Below are positions 27,591-36,676 of a DNA stretch of 64,000 nucleotides, one piece after another. The position numbers and the translations under genes were made by a program. The stretch lies in assembly GCF_002812705.1 (NCBI RefSeq), contig NZ_CP025030.1, positions 4,092,001 through 4,156,000 of the forward strand, in the 5' to 3' direction. Position 1 is the stretch's first letter; the number at the start of each line of letters is the position of its first letter. This DNA is from Achromobacter spanius. Lineage in GTDB: Bacteria; Pseudomonadota; Gammaproteobacteria; Burkholderiales; Burkholderiaceae_B. Under the pieces are notes generated by a model. It saw only the letters and a list, made by a program, of their open reading frames with translations, searched no databases and had not been told where the DNA came from.

Positions 27591-28008
27591 GTCCGTTGCC
27601 TCGGGAGAGAGGATTGAGGATTTTTCATGGATGGTGAATACGCTCATCGGCTTGGAGCGAAAGCCTCGCATTGTTCGAGTGCGGAACGGCCGCCGATTTA
27701 GAACCGCTTCGGAGCAGGGCGGAGCGACTCCTACCCATAGAGCGTGGCTTATTTGTTTGCTCAACAAACCAAAGCCGCCGGAATATATCGTTGCGATTCA
27801 CGAGTTCAGACTCGCGCTGGCCGGCGTGGCTGACGACGAACGCCTGCAAGAGGTTTTTCTAGCTTCGATTCGTGATCGCTTATTGCTTGCTCCGCCGATT
27901 CAATCGCTTCGCCTTCTTAGACCCTCCATGTACTTCGACATGCCCCGTGCGTTGAAAAAAGCCGAGCAGCTTGGGGTGAACCTCAGTCTGCCACCCGCTT
28001 GGTATTGA
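27556..28008 (+). CDS. Hypothetical protein, partner of the preceding membrane gene
   Basis: A 150-residue soluble protein without recognisable family. It begins MHNEQLAELILKSVASGERI inside the end of the membrane-protein gene (35-bp overlap in another frame), which indicates translational coupling. Features are mostly helical, with a basic middle (RKPRIVRVRNGRRFR) and an MPRALKKAEQLG segment near the C-terminus. GC is about 50% over its first half, against clearly higher values in flanking genes. It may be cytoplasmic and act with the membrane protein. No function is proposed. Confidence 0.55.
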   Translation: MHNEQLAELILKSVASGERIEDFSWMVNTLIGLERKPRIVRVRNGRRFRTASEQGGATPTHRAWLICLLNKPKPPEYIVAIHEFRLALAGVADDERLQEVFLASIRDRLLLAPPIQSLRLLRPSMYFDMPRALKKAEQLGVNLSLPPAWY

Positions 28009-28146
28009 ATGCTCGACCGGGGAGACACGTACCAGTGCTTCCCCGGATACAACCATCGCGCCATGGACCATCTGCTGCTTGCTACCCACTCGGATTTTCC
28101 CCGCATGGGTTTTTCTAGCGATAGCCGGGCCGGGACGGTATGCCCG

Positions 28147-29010
28147 TCACCGACGGGTGATCACGATTTCAAGATACTCACTGGGCATCACCACGGTCGC
28201 GTCGCCAGAGCGATTGAACCGGTCTATTTGCGCCAGCAAATCGCTTTCCAGAGCGGCCTGCGCGGCGGGCTCCAGCATGGAAAACGCCTTGAGGACCGGG
28301 CCGTAATAGCTTCTGAAGATCTGCACGAAATGCGCTGGCGAGAGATAGCGGAACACGAAGTGCCGCGCTTGCACCTGTATCGCCAAGGCATCAGCGCCAA
28401 ACATCTCGTCGATGCGCGCCCGGGTGCCCCACAGCGCGGGCGACTTGACGCCGGCTGGTGGCGGCACATGCTTGCCAATGGTCTTGAAGACCTGGCCCAC
28501 GAAGCTTTCCGGCGTCCAATTGGCCAAGCCGATCTTGCCGCCCGAGCGGCATACGCGCAGCAGTTCGGCGGCGGCCTTGTCCTGGTCGGCCGTGAACATC
28601 ACGCCGAAGGTGGAAACCACGGCGTCAAAGCTGCCTGGCGCGAAGGGCAGGGCTTCGGCATCGGCTTCTTGAAACTCAATCTTCAGCCGTTCGGCGGCGG
28701 CGCGCTCGCGGCCACGGCTCAGCAACGCGGGCACATAGTCGGTCGACGTCACCTCGCACCAACGCCGCGCGGCGGCCAGCGACACGTTGCCGTTACCCGC
28801 GGCCACATCAAGCACCTTTTGGCCGGCGCGGACATCAAGGGCTTCGCACAGTTGTTCGCCCACGATCTGAAGCGTGGTGCCGATAACGGCATAGTCTCCG
28901 GAAGACCAGGTGGCTTGCTGCCGGGTCTTCACGGCGGCAAGGGTGGGTGGGGCGGAAGGCGGCGCGGAAGTTGGCGCGTCGGGAACGGCGGCAATATCGG
29001 ATGCGGACAT
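28147..29010 (-). CDS. Class I SAM-dependent methyltransferase
   Basis: A 287-residue methyltransferase of the Methyltransf_11/UbiE-like type. Motif I is VLDVAAGNGNVSLAAA (~66-80); later EADAEALPFAPGSFDAVVSTFGV is motif III/IV, and LLRVCRSGGKIGLANWTP is the post-IV strand. The first ~25 residues are Ala/Pro-rich. The substrate is unknown. It is divergent from the BTAD/TPR regulator with about 137 bp between, an arrangement that suggests the regulator controls it. Its stop is 138 bp from the end of the hypothetical gene, and that space holds nothing I can name. Confidence 0.85.
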   Translation of the reverse strand: MSASDIAAVPDAPTSAPPSAPPTLAAVKTRQQATWSSGDYAVIGTTLQIVGEQLCEALDVRAGQKVLDVAAGNGNVSLAAARRWCEVTSTDYVPALLSRGRERAAAERLKIEFQEADAEALPFAPGSFDAVVSTFGVMFTADQDKAAAELLRVCRSGGKIGLANWTPESFVGQVFKTIGKHVPPPAGVKSPALWGTRARIDEMFGADALAIQVQARHFVFRYLSPAHFVQIFRSYYGPVLKAFSMLEPAAQAALESDLLAQIDRFNRSGDATVVMPSEYLEIVITRR

Positions 29011-29147
29011 GGTCTGTCTCCATCAAGGCAAGGGAAGCGTGCTGGCGAACATCGCCGGCACGGCGCCGATGCGCGGGCAGGGGCCCAAGAGCTTGCGCGG
29101 TTCGTGCAATCGGCACTCAACCGTAGAGCGGGCGCGTGGAGGCAAGC

Positions 29148-31169
29148 GTGGTAGCCGCCGTGGAATCCGACGCGGCTGGCGGGGAGGGGTTTCCCCAAGA
29201 CGGCGCCGTCATTCGTATTCAACTTCTGGGGCCAACCACCATCAGCCGGGCGGGCGTTGCCTTGCCGTTGCCGCCCTCCCGCAAGCTGCGTGCGCTGGTG
29301 GCCTACCTGGCGCTCGCCTCGCACCCCGTTTCCCGCGCGCATCTGTGTGAACTGCTCTGGGACGTGCCGAATGATCCGCGCGGTGAACTGCGCTGGTGTC
29401 TCAGCAAAGCAAGAACCTTGTTGGACGATCCGAGCCACCCCCGCGTCCAGGCGGCTCAAGACAGCGTCATGCTGGACCTGCACGATTGCCGTGTTGATGT
29501 GATCGACATCGAACTGGCGATGCGGCAGGGCATCAACAACGTCGAGATGGAGCGACTGCGCACGCTGGCGGCGCTGTTTGGCGGAGATTTTCTGGACGGA
29601 TTGCAGATCCGATCCTGCCCGATGTTCGATAGCTGGCTGGTGGCGCAACGGCGGCGGTTCAGAGCCTGCCAGGCGGCGGTGCTGGAACACCTGGCCGCGA
29701 CGCTGCCGGACGGATCCGAAGAGCGCTACGACAGCCTGGACCAGTGGCTGCGGCTTGCGCCGTTCGACCGGCACGCGCATGTGCTGATGCTGCAATCGCT
29801 TAGCGCGCGCAAACAGCTACGCGAAGGCGAAGAGCACCTGGCTGCCGCGATTCGCGCGTTTGAAGACGAAGGGCTGGATTGGCGTCCGTTGCGGGATGCA
29901 TGGCGGCAGTTGCGGCTGGCGCCGGCAGCAGCGCCCGGCATCGCAACGCAGGCCGCGCCGTCAGAAGAGGGCCAGGACCAAACCCGACGCGCCTCGATCG
30001 CGGTCATGCCTTTCGCGGACGCATCGGCGCGTGACGGTGTGCGGGGAGGGCTGGGCGATGGGTTGGCCTACGACATCATCACCCGCCTGGCCAAGCTGCG
30101 CAGCCTGTTCGTCATTGCGCAGGGCACCGTATTCGCCCTGGATCAGCGCAGCGTGGGGCCGGAAGAGGCCGGCCGAACGTTGAATGTGGACTTCGTGGTC
30201 AGCGGCAGGTTGCGCCGGCACGCCAAGCGGATCATCGTTGACGTGGCGCTGGTCCAAGCCCGGACCGCTCGCATCGTGTGGGCGGAAACCTTCGACCACC
30301 CGCTGGACGACGCCTTTGTCGCGCTGGATGACATCGGCAACCGGATCGTTGCCTCGGTGGAAATCGAAGTTGAATCCGCCGAGCGCGATCGCGCCATCCT
30401 CATGCCACCCAATTCGCTGGACGCCTGGTCGGCGCACCATCGCGGCCTTTGGCACATGTACCGCTTCAACCAAGCGGACAACGCGCAGGCAAGACGTTTC
30501 TTCCAGATGGCGGTGCGGCTGGACCCGACGTATTCCCGCGCGTACGCCGGGCTGTCGTTCACGCATTGGCAGGACGCATTCCAACATTGGGGCGAGCAGC
30601 GCCTGTCGATGGATCTGGCGTACAAAGCGGCGGGTCAAAGCTTGACTGCCGACGAGCGGGACCCCGCCGCGCATTGGGCCATGGGCCGGGCGCTGTGGCT
30701 GCGCGGCAGCCAGGACCCATCGCTGGCCGAATTGCAGCGCGCGGTGGACTTAAGCCCGAATTTTGCGCTGGGGCACTACACCTTGGGCTTCGTCCATTGC
30801 CAATCGGGCGATGCGCAGGCGGCAATCGGCTCGGCCGATCATTCACGCCATCTAAGCCCCTTTGACCCCTTGTTATTCGGCATGTTGGCCGTGCGCGCGC
30901 TGGCGCTGGTCCGATTGGGAAGAATCGCGGAAGCCGCCGACTGGGCGGTGAAGGCGGCCATGCGTCCGAATGCCCACGTACATATATTGGCGATCGCGGC
31001 ACATTGTTTGGCGCTGGCTGACAGGCAGGACGAGGCGCTGGGTTTTGTGGCCTTGATTCATCAGGCAAATCCCGCGTATCGGGTAGCGGATTTGTTGAAT
31101 GCGTTCCGGTTGACGACGGATGCGGAGGGCTTGTTCAGGCTAGCGGCAATGAAGATCGGCTTGGCTTAA
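29148..31169 (+). CDS. BTAD/winged-helix regulator with TolB-like and TPR domains
   Basis: A 673-residue regulator. N-terminal OmpR-type winged helix (~12-100: IQLLGPTTISRAGVALPLP, then LVAYLALASHPVSRAHLCELLW), then a bacterial transcriptional-activator (BTAD) helical domain (~105-250), a TolB-N/FlgO-like domain (~285-420: SIAVMPFADASARDGVRGGL, GLAYDIITRLAKLRSLFVIA) and TPR-like repeats to the end (~430-660). This is the SARP/CadC-like adenylate-cyclase-associated architecture. Start: GTG at 29148 has TGGAGG six bases upstream; a GTG four codons earlier is the alternative. Divergent from the methyltransferase. Confidence 0.8.
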   Translation: MVAAVESDAAGGEGFPQDGAVIRIQLLGPTTISRAGVALPLPPSRKLRALVAYLALASHPVSRAHLCELLWDVPNDPRGELRWCLSKARTLLDDPSHPRVQAAQDSVMLDLHDCRVDVIDIELAMRQGINNVEMERLRTLAALFGGDFLDGLQIRSCPMFDSWLVAQRRRFRACQAAVLEHLAATLPDGSEERYDSLDQWLRLAPFDRHAHVLMLQSLSARKQLREGEEHLAAAIRAFEDEGLDWRPLRDAWRQLRLAPAAAPGIATQAAPSEEGQDQTRRASIAVMPFADASARDGVRGGLGDGLAYDIITRLAKLRSLFVIAQGTVFALDQRSVGPEEAGRTLNVDFVVSGRLRRHAKRIIVDVALVQARTARIVWAETFDHPLDDAFVALDDIGNRIVASVEIEVESAERDRAILMPPNSLDAWSAHHRGLWHMYRFNQADNAQARRFFQMAVRLDPTYSRAYAGLSFTHWQDAFQHWGEQRLSMDLAYKAAGQSLTADERDPAAHWAMGRALWLRGSQDPSLAELQRAVDLSPNFALGHYTLGFVHCQSGDAQAAIGSADHSRHLSPFDPLLFGMLAVRALALVRLGRIAEAADWAVKAAMRPNAHVHILAIAAHCLALADRQDEALGFVALIHQANPAYRVADLLNAFRLTTDAEGLFRLAAMKIGLA

Positions 31170-31178
31170 TGGAAATCG

Positions 31179-31194
31179 CATAATGTGTATTATG
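31179..31194. terminator. AT-rich hairpin between convergent genes
   Basis: CATAAT-GTGT-ATTATG forms a perfect 6-bp stem with a 4-nt loop in an AT-rich gap between the convergent regulator and P-type ATPase genes. The stem is weak, so the terminator call is tentative. Confidence 0.3.
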
Positions 31195-31279
31195 TAAAGT
31201 ATGAAATGGATCAAGAGTCCTGCTTGCCCCAGCGCCAAGCTGCCATCCAACGTCATTCCACCCCTCCAGCAACGTCTTT

Positions 31280-34024
31280 CTAAGCCAGAACCTTCTTCCT
31301 GGTACTTGTTCCGGCCCTGGCCCGCCTGAGCCCCAACCGAATCTGCTTCTCAACCTCCAGCACCGCGAACAACACCACGCCGACGCCCACGATCAACACC
31401 CCATCCCACACCGGCACCGACTCCGTGCCGAAGATGACCTGCATCGGCGGCAAGTACGTGACCGCGAACTGCGCCGCCGTCACGGCTATCACCATCGCCC
31501 AAACCACCTTCGTACCGGCCACGGCCTTCCACGTCAGCGACGTCCCGTAGATATTCCGGACGAAGAACAGATGGAAGATCTCCATGACCACCAGCGTGTT
31601 GAACGCCATGGTGTGCGCCAGCGCCATCGAGCAGCCCCGCGCGTTGGCGTAGTGAAAGACGCCGAACACGGCGATCAAGAACAACGCGCTGACGAACAAG
31701 ATGTGCCAGGCCAGTTCACCCCCGATCAACGGTGTGCCGGGCGCGCGCGGGGGCCGACGCATGGTGTTTTCTTCCGTGGGTTCAAAGGCCAAGGCCAGGC
31801 CTAGCGTGACCCCGGTGATCAGGTTGACCCACAGAATCTGGATTGGCGTGACAGGCAGGCTGGTGCCGGCCAGCAACGCCACAATGACCGTCAGGGCTTC
31901 GCCCGTGTTGGTCGGCAGCGTCCAGCTAACCACCTTCTTGATGTTGTCGTAGACGGTTCGGCCTTCGCGCACGGCGGCGACGATGGACGCGAAGTTCTCT
32001 TCCACCAGCACCAGTTCAGCCGCTTCCTTGGCGGCCTCGCTGCCCTTCTCTCCCATCGCGATGCCGACGTCGGCGCGACGTAGCGCCGGGGCGTCGTTGA
32101 CGCCGTCGCCGGTCATCGCGACGATCATGCCTTGCGATTGCAGGGCCATCACCAGCCGCAGTTTATGTTCGGGGCTGGTGCGGGCGAAGATGTCGCAATC
32201 TTGGACGGCCTGCCGCAACGCGGCGTCGCTCAGGCCGTCCAGGTCGGCGCCGGTCAACACGGTGCGGGTGTCTTGCAGGCCGATCTGCGCGCCGATGGCG
32301 GCGGCGGTCTTGGCGTGGTCGCCGGTAATCATCTTGACGCGGATGCCGGCCGCGCGGCAGGCACGCACGGCCTCGATGGCCTCGGCTCTGGGCGGGTCAA
32401 TCATTCCCACCATGCCCAACAGCGTCAAGGTTCCGTCGACATCGCTGTTCTCAAGCACGGTATGCGTGGGCTTCATGGACTGCACCGCAAAGCCAAGCAG
32501 GCGTTGGCCGCTGGCGGCGATGCGGTCGGATTCCGCGTGCCAGTAGGGGGTGTTCAGTGGTTCGACGCCGCCATCGGCCGCGCGCTGGTTGGCGCACATG
32601 GCCAATATGCGTTCCGGCGCGCCCTTCACATAGATGAAGGCTTGCCGCTGATGGTCGTGGCATAGCGTTGCCATGAAGCGCGTCTGCGAGTCGAATGCGA
32701 TGGCGTCCGTGCGCGTCCAGCCCGCCCGAAGCCTCTGGACATCCGTCCCGGCCTTTTCCGAGAACGCCAGCAGCGCGCCTTCCATCGGGTCGCCCTCGAC
32801 CATCCAAGCGCCCTCATGTTGGCGCAGCGCAGCGTCGTTGCACAGCGTGCCGGCGCGTGCCAGTTCTTGCAACACGTCGTGGTTCGACGCATCCACGACA
32901 AGCCCATCAAGCAGGATGCGCCCTTTGGGTTCGTAGCCCACGCCGTCCAGCGCCAAGACGTGTTGCGGGGTCAAGACCGTGGCCACGACCATTTCATTGC
33001 GGGTCAAGGTGCCGGTCTTGTCGGTGCAGATGACGGACACGGCGCCTATCGTTTCAATGGCGGGCAGACGCCGCACGATGGTGTTGCGCCTGGCCATTGC
33101 CTGCACGCCGATGGCCAGGGTGATGGTCAGCACCGCCGGCAGCCCTTCCGGAATTGCCGCGACCGACAGGCCGACCACCGCCATGAACAGTTCGGTGAAC
33201 TCGTAGCCATGGACGAAATAGCCATGCACCAGCAGCAGCGCGGCAACGGCAAGTATCACGGCGGTCAGCCACCTGCCAAAGCCATCCATTTGCTTGACCA
33301 GGGGCGTGGTCAGCGTTTGCACCGTGTCCAGCAGTGTGCTGATCCGCCCAATTTCCGTGTGCAGGCCGGTGGCCACCACCACCCCTCTGCCCTGCCCGGC
33401 CGCCACCAGCGTGCCGCAATAGGCCATGGGCCAGCGGTCGCCCAGCGCCGCGTCCGTGGTGACGGGGTCTATGTGCTTTTCCACGGGCATGGATTCCCCG
33501 GTCAGCACGGCTTCCTGTACCCGCAGGGAATGCGCCGCCAGCAGGCGTAGGTCTGCCGGAACCCGGTCGCCTGCTTCCAGCAGCACGATATCGCCGGGCA
33601 CCAGGGTCTCGCCCGCGATGCTGCGGCGCTCGCCGTCGCGCAACACATTCGCGCGCGGCGCCAGCATCTGGCGGATGGACGTCATGGCTTTCTCTGCCTT
33701 GCCTTCCTGAATAAAGCCGATGGCGGCATTCGCCAGGACCACGGCCAGGATGACGCCAGTGTCGACGCCATGTCCCAGAAACGCGGTGATGGCGGCCGAA
33801 CCCAGCAGCACGTAGATAAGCACGTTGTGGAACTGTGCAAGAAAGCGGCTGAGCATGCCGCGCTGGCGCGCAACCGGCAGCCGGTTTGGGCCGAAGGTGG
33901 CCAGTCTGGATTCGGCCTCGGCCTGCTCCAAGCCCGTGGGCGTGGCCTTTAATTTGGCCAACACCTGGTCGCCCGCTTGTGCGTGCCAGGGGGAACCGTT
34001 CTGTTCTTGCGCGGCGTCTTGCAT
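31280..34024 (-). CDS. P2-type cation-transporting ATPase
   Basis: A 914-residue P-type ATPase. Actuator TGES in VLTGESMPVEK; phosphorylation motif DKTGTLT; hinge GDGVNDAPAL; helix-4 PEGLP motif (AIPEGLPAVLTI), which places it with the Ca/Na/K/H pumps rather than heavy-metal pumps. The helix-6 motif reads NLITGVTLGLAL, so the Asp seen in Ca2+-ATPases (NxxTD) is replaced by Gly. The ion is therefore uncertain. Start chosen after AGGAAT; a longer frame would cross the FNR box. It is divergent from a universal stress gene and shares the box at 34085. Confidence 0.88.
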   Translation of the reverse strand: MQDAAQEQNGSPWHAQAGDQVLAKLKATPTGLEQAEAESRLATFGPNRLPVARQRGMLSRFLAQFHNVLIYVLLGSAAITAFLGHGVDTGVILAVVLANAAIGFIQEGKAEKAMTSIRQMLAPRANVLRDGERRSIAGETLVPGDIVLLEAGDRVPADLRLLAAHSLRVQEAVLTGESMPVEKHIDPVTTDAALGDRWPMAYCGTLVAAGQGRGVVVATGLHTEIGRISTLLDTVQTLTTPLVKQMDGFGRWLTAVILAVAALLLVHGYFVHGYEFTELFMAVVGLSVAAIPEGLPAVLTITLAIGVQAMARRNTIVRRLPAIETIGAVSVICTDKTGTLTRNEMVVATVLTPQHVLALDGVGYEPKGRILLDGLVVDASNHDVLQELARAGTLCNDAALRQHEGAWMVEGDPMEGALLAFSEKAGTDVQRLRAGWTRTDAIAFDSQTRFMATLCHDHQRQAFIYVKGAPERILAMCANQRAADGGVEPLNTPYWHAESDRIAASGQRLLGFAVQSMKPTHTVLENSDVDGTLTLLGMVGMIDPPRAEAIEAVRACRAAGIRVKMITGDHAKTAAAIGAQIGLQDTRTVLTGADLDGLSDAALRQAVQDCDIFARTSPEHKLRLVMALQSQGMIVAMTGDGVNDAPALRRADVGIAMGEKGSEAAKEAAELVLVEENFASIVAAVREGRTVYDNIKKVVSWTLPTNTGEALTVIVALLAGTSLPVTPIQILWVNLITGVTLGLALAFEPTEENTMRRPPRAPGTPLIGGELAWHILFVSALFLIAVFGVFHYANARGCSMALAHTMAFNTLVVMEIFHLFFVRNIYGTSLTWKAVAGTKVVWAMVIAVTAAQFAVTYLPPMQVIFGTESVPVWDGVLIVGVGVVLFAVLEVEKQIRLGLRRARAGTSTRKKVLA

Positions 34025-34084
34025 GGGCTGGATTCCTGTGCCGGGGACTGTCACCCAAGCATCGCACGGCCAGCTTGAAGAAGT

Positions 34085-34098
34085 TTGACGTGGATCAA
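34085..34098. promoter_or_regulatory. FNR/Anr box
   Basis: TTGAC-GTGG-ATCAA matches the TTGAT-N4-ATCAA consensus with one change. It is centred about 90 bp before the universal stress gene and about 67 bp before the ATPase, and can serve both. Confidence 0.75.
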
Positions 34099-34180
34099 CA
34101 CCGTGCCTGAGGGCTGGATCATGCTGATAGCAGGCGGTCATTCCCACTACGGCAAGCCCCCCTTAACTCTTGGAGACACC

Positions 34181-34606
34181 ATGAAGAACGTACTCATCCC
34201 CGTCGACGGCTCGGACAACTCCCTGCGGGCCGTGCGCTACATGATCGACCGCGTGCGCGAATATGGTCCCTGCACCATCCACTTGCTGAACGTGCAGCTT
34301 CCGATCGTGTCCGGCACGGTACTGACCTTCATTTCGGCGGACGCCATCCAGGAATACTACGAAGACGAAGCCAAAATGGCCCTGGCGAAAGCGAAAGACA
34401 CGCTGGATACCGCCGGCGTCATGTACCAGGCCGAGCTGCGGGTGGGCAACGTGGCCGACACCATCAAGGCCTACGCCACCGAACAGCACTGCGACCACAT
34501 CGTCATGGGCTCGCGCGGGCTGGGCGCGGCGGGCAGCCTGTTGCTGGGCTCAGTGGCGATGAAGGTGCTGCACACCACCCATATCCCGGTGGTGCTTATC
34601 AACTAG
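34181..34606 (+). CDS. Universal stress protein (single domain)
   Basis: A 141-residue Usp protein. Begins MKNVLIPVDGSDNSLRAV; ends with MGSRGLGAAGSLLLGSVAMKV, the ATP-binding G-x2-G-x8-G-S loop. Usp proteins bind ATP and help survival under low oxygen or growth arrest. The ATG with GGAGA nine bases upstream was chosen; a longer frame extends upstream into the control region. It is followed 42 bp on by a second usp gene, so the two form a small operon under the FNR box. Confidence 0.9.
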   Translation: MKNVLIPVDGSDNSLRAVRYMIDRVREYGPCTIHLLNVQLPIVSGTVLTFISADAIQEYYEDEAKMALAKAKDTLDTAGVMYQAELRVGNVADTIKAYATEQHCDHIVMGSRGLGAAGSLLLGSVAMKVLHTTHIPVVLIN

Positions 34607-34648
34607 CGTGAGGCCGTTGCCCGCGCCCTGCGTTGCCGGAGATCCAAC

Positions 34649-35101
34649 ATGTACAAACGTATCCTGGTACCCATCGATGGAAGCCCCACCGCCGAGGCGG
34701 GCTTGAAGGAAGCCATACGCATGGCGCAACTGATGCAAGCAAGCCTGCGCATGATTCATGTTGTGGATGAGCTGTCGTTCGCGCTGACCGTGGATGCCTA
34801 CAGCTATCACGCGGGAGAACTCCTGGACCTGACGCGAAAGAACGGCGCCAAGCTGCTTGAGACCGCCGTGAACACCGCGCGCGCGGCTGGCGTTGAGGCC
34901 GACAGCGTGCTGTACGAGAACCTGGACCGCACCGTCCACCAGCGCGTCATGGACGAAGCCGACGATTGGAAGGCGGACTTGATCGTCCTGGGCACCCACG
35001 GGCGTCGCGGGGTGCGCCGGGCGGTGCTGGGCAGCAGCGCCGAGACCATCATGCGCGGCGCGGCGGTGCCGGTGTTGCTGGTACGGGCGCCGGAAGCCTA
35101 G
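34649..35101 (+). CDS. Universal stress protein (single domain)
   Basis: A 150-residue Usp protein, diverged from its neighbour. Starts MYKRILVPIDGSPTAEAG and ends LGTHGRRGVRRAVLGSSAETIM, with an intact ATP-binding loop. GGAGATC lies upstream of the ATG. Probably co-transcribed with the preceding usp gene. It ends 34 bp before the convergent MBL-fold gene. Confidence 0.9.
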   Translation: MYKRILVPIDGSPTAEAGLKEAIRMAQLMQASLRMIHVVDELSFALTVDAYSYHAGELLDLTRKNGAKLLETAVNTARAAGVEADSVLYENLDRTVHQRVMDEADDWKADLIVLGTHGRRGVRRAVLGSSAETIMRGAAVPVLLVRAPEA

Positions 35102-35135
35102 CGCGGGGCGGGCTGCGAAGCCTTGCGGGCGTCGC

Positions 35136-36509
35136 CTATTTCAGTTCCACGTCCTCGCCCTGCTCCACCGCATGGCAGCGCCAGCCCAGTTCATCTTTGA
35201 TGCACAGCCGCAGCGCGTCCGCCGCCGCGGGCTCGCCATGCACGATGTAGGTGTCTTTCGGTGCTCGGGTAAACCCGCTCAGCCATTGCAGGATCTCGTC
35301 CGCATCGGCATGGGCGGACAGCATCGACAAGTTGTCCAGCTCGGCCCTGACGGGTACGTATTCCCCATGGAACTTGACGCTGCGGACGCCGTCCAGCATG
35401 GCCGCGCCGCGCGTTCCCGGCGCTTGAAAACCGGCAAACAAGATGGTGTTGCGAGGGTCGCTCACATAGTGCTTCAGGTGATGGATGACGCGGCCGCCCG
35501 TTGCCATGCCGCTGGCCGAAACGATGATCTTCGGCATGGGTGAACGGTCCAGCGCCTTGGACGCTTCGACGTCGCTGACGCAGGTGGCCACGCGATAGGC
35601 GGCTTCGGCCTCGCCTTGCGGCAGGCGCTGGTCGGCCCCGTGTTGAAGATAGGTTTCCACGGCGGCGCTGGCCATCGGGCTGTCCAGGTAGATGGGCAGG
35701 CTTGCCGGGATGCGGCCGCTGGCCTTCAGGCGGTGCAGGTGCAACAACAGCAACTGCGCACGCCCCACGGCGAATGACGGAATGATGACCGTGCCGCCGC
35801 GCGCGATCGTGCGGCCGATGATGTCCGCCAAGGTATCCAGCACGTCTTGCGTGCCGTGCAGCCGGTTGCCGTAGGTGGATTCAATGATCAGGTAATCGGC
35901 TTCGCTTACCGTCTGGGGCGGTGGCATCAGCGGGTCGTTGTAACGGCCCAGGTCGCCCGAAAACACCAGCTTGCCGCCGTCGTAGGCAATCTGCACCACG
36001 GCGGCGCCCAGGATGTGGCCCGCGCGCGTCAGCGTAAAGCGCAGTCCTGCCGGCAGGTCCTGGGGGGTGTCGAATCCAACCGGGCACAAGGCGGCAATGG
36101 CACGCTGCGCGTCGGCGACGGTGTACAGCGGCAGCGCGGGCTTGTGCTGCGAGAGGCCGTGGCGGTTGAGGTAGTCGGCGTCCGCCTCTTGCAGGTGCGC
36201 GCTGTCCAGCAGCAGGATGCGGCATAGATCGCGCGTGGCTTCCGAACAATAGATCGGCCCGCGAAACCCTTCACGCACCAGCCTGGGCAAGTAACCGGAA
36301 TGGTCCAGGTGCGCGTGCGACAGCACGACGGCCTCGATGTCGGCGGGCGGCACGGGAAACGGCGCCCAATTGCGCAGCCGCAAGGGTTTGACGCCCTGAA
36401 ACAGGCCGCAATCCAGCAGGACGCGCCGTCCCTGCACATTCAGCAGGTGTCGCGAACCGGTGACGGTTCCCGCTGCGCCTAGAAAGCGCAATCTTGGGTT
36501 CGACGGCAT
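35136..36509 (-). CDS. MBL-fold/beta-CASP RNA-processing-type hydrolase
   Basis: A 457-residue metallo-beta-lactamase protein with the beta-CASP insertion (Ysh1/CPSF73 type). Metal motif SHAHLDHSGYLP (~67-78), RAGHILGA, FSGDLGRYNDP, then beta-CASP motifs IIESTYGN, IPSFAVGRAQ and SASGMATGGR, and the C-terminal LSAHADADEI. Members of this group are RNA endo-/exonucleases; substrate unknown here. Start follows AGGAGG four bases upstream, and that site overlaps an inverted repeat at 36517-36539 that could fold over it. It may share the FNR box at 36586 with the CBS gene. Confidence 0.88.
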   Translation of the reverse strand: MPSNPRLRFLGAAGTVTGSRHLLNVQGRRVLLDCGLFQGVKPLRLRNWAPFPVPPADIEAVVLSHAHLDHSGYLPRLVREGFRGPIYCSEATRDLCRILLLDSAHLQEADADYLNRHGLSQHKPALPLYTVADAQRAIAALCPVGFDTPQDLPAGLRFTLTRAGHILGAAVVQIAYDGGKLVFSGDLGRYNDPLMPPPQTVSEADYLIIESTYGNRLHGTQDVLDTLADIIGRTIARGGTVIIPSFAVGRAQLLLLHLHRLKASGRIPASLPIYLDSPMASAAVETYLQHGADQRLPQGEAEAAYRVATCVSDVEASKALDRSPMPKIIVSASGMATGGRVIHHLKHYVSDPRNTILFAGFQAPGTRGAAMLDGVRSVKFHGEYVPVRAELDNLSMLSAHADADEILQWLSGFTRAPKDTYIVHGEPAAADALRLCIKDELGWRCHAVEQGEDVELK

Positions 36510-36516
36510 CAGGCCT

Positions 36517-36539
36517 CCTGATCAGCATTGGTGATCAGG
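36517..36539 (-). promoter_or_regulatory. Inverted repeat overlapping the MBL-gene ribosome site
   Basis: CCTGATCA-N7-TGATCAGG, perfect 8-bp arms. In the minus-strand transcript the 3' arm ends in CAGG, the first half of the AGGAGG ribosome site. The stem would hide part of that site, so translational control is possible; a DNA operator is the alternative. Confidence 0.5.
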
Positions 36540-36585
36540 TTCGCACGCCATGCCGCCGCCTGGCGCCGCGAACATGCGTGCTTGC

Positions 36586-36599
36586 TTGACCAAAGTCAA
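36586..36599. promoter_or_regulatory. FNR/Anr box, perfect palindrome
   Basis: TTGAC-CAAA-GTCAA. A CAAGAT -10-like hexamer at 36621-36626 puts the box at about -41.5, the class II FNR position, for the CBS gene starting at 36677. It is also about 83 bp upstream of the MBL gene on the other strand. Confidence 0.75.
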
Positions 36600-36676
36600 T
36601 ATCCACCGCGCCCGGCGGAACAAGATGGAAGCAACGATACAGTGGACAGGCTTGGACGCTGGCGTTCTGGAGAAAC

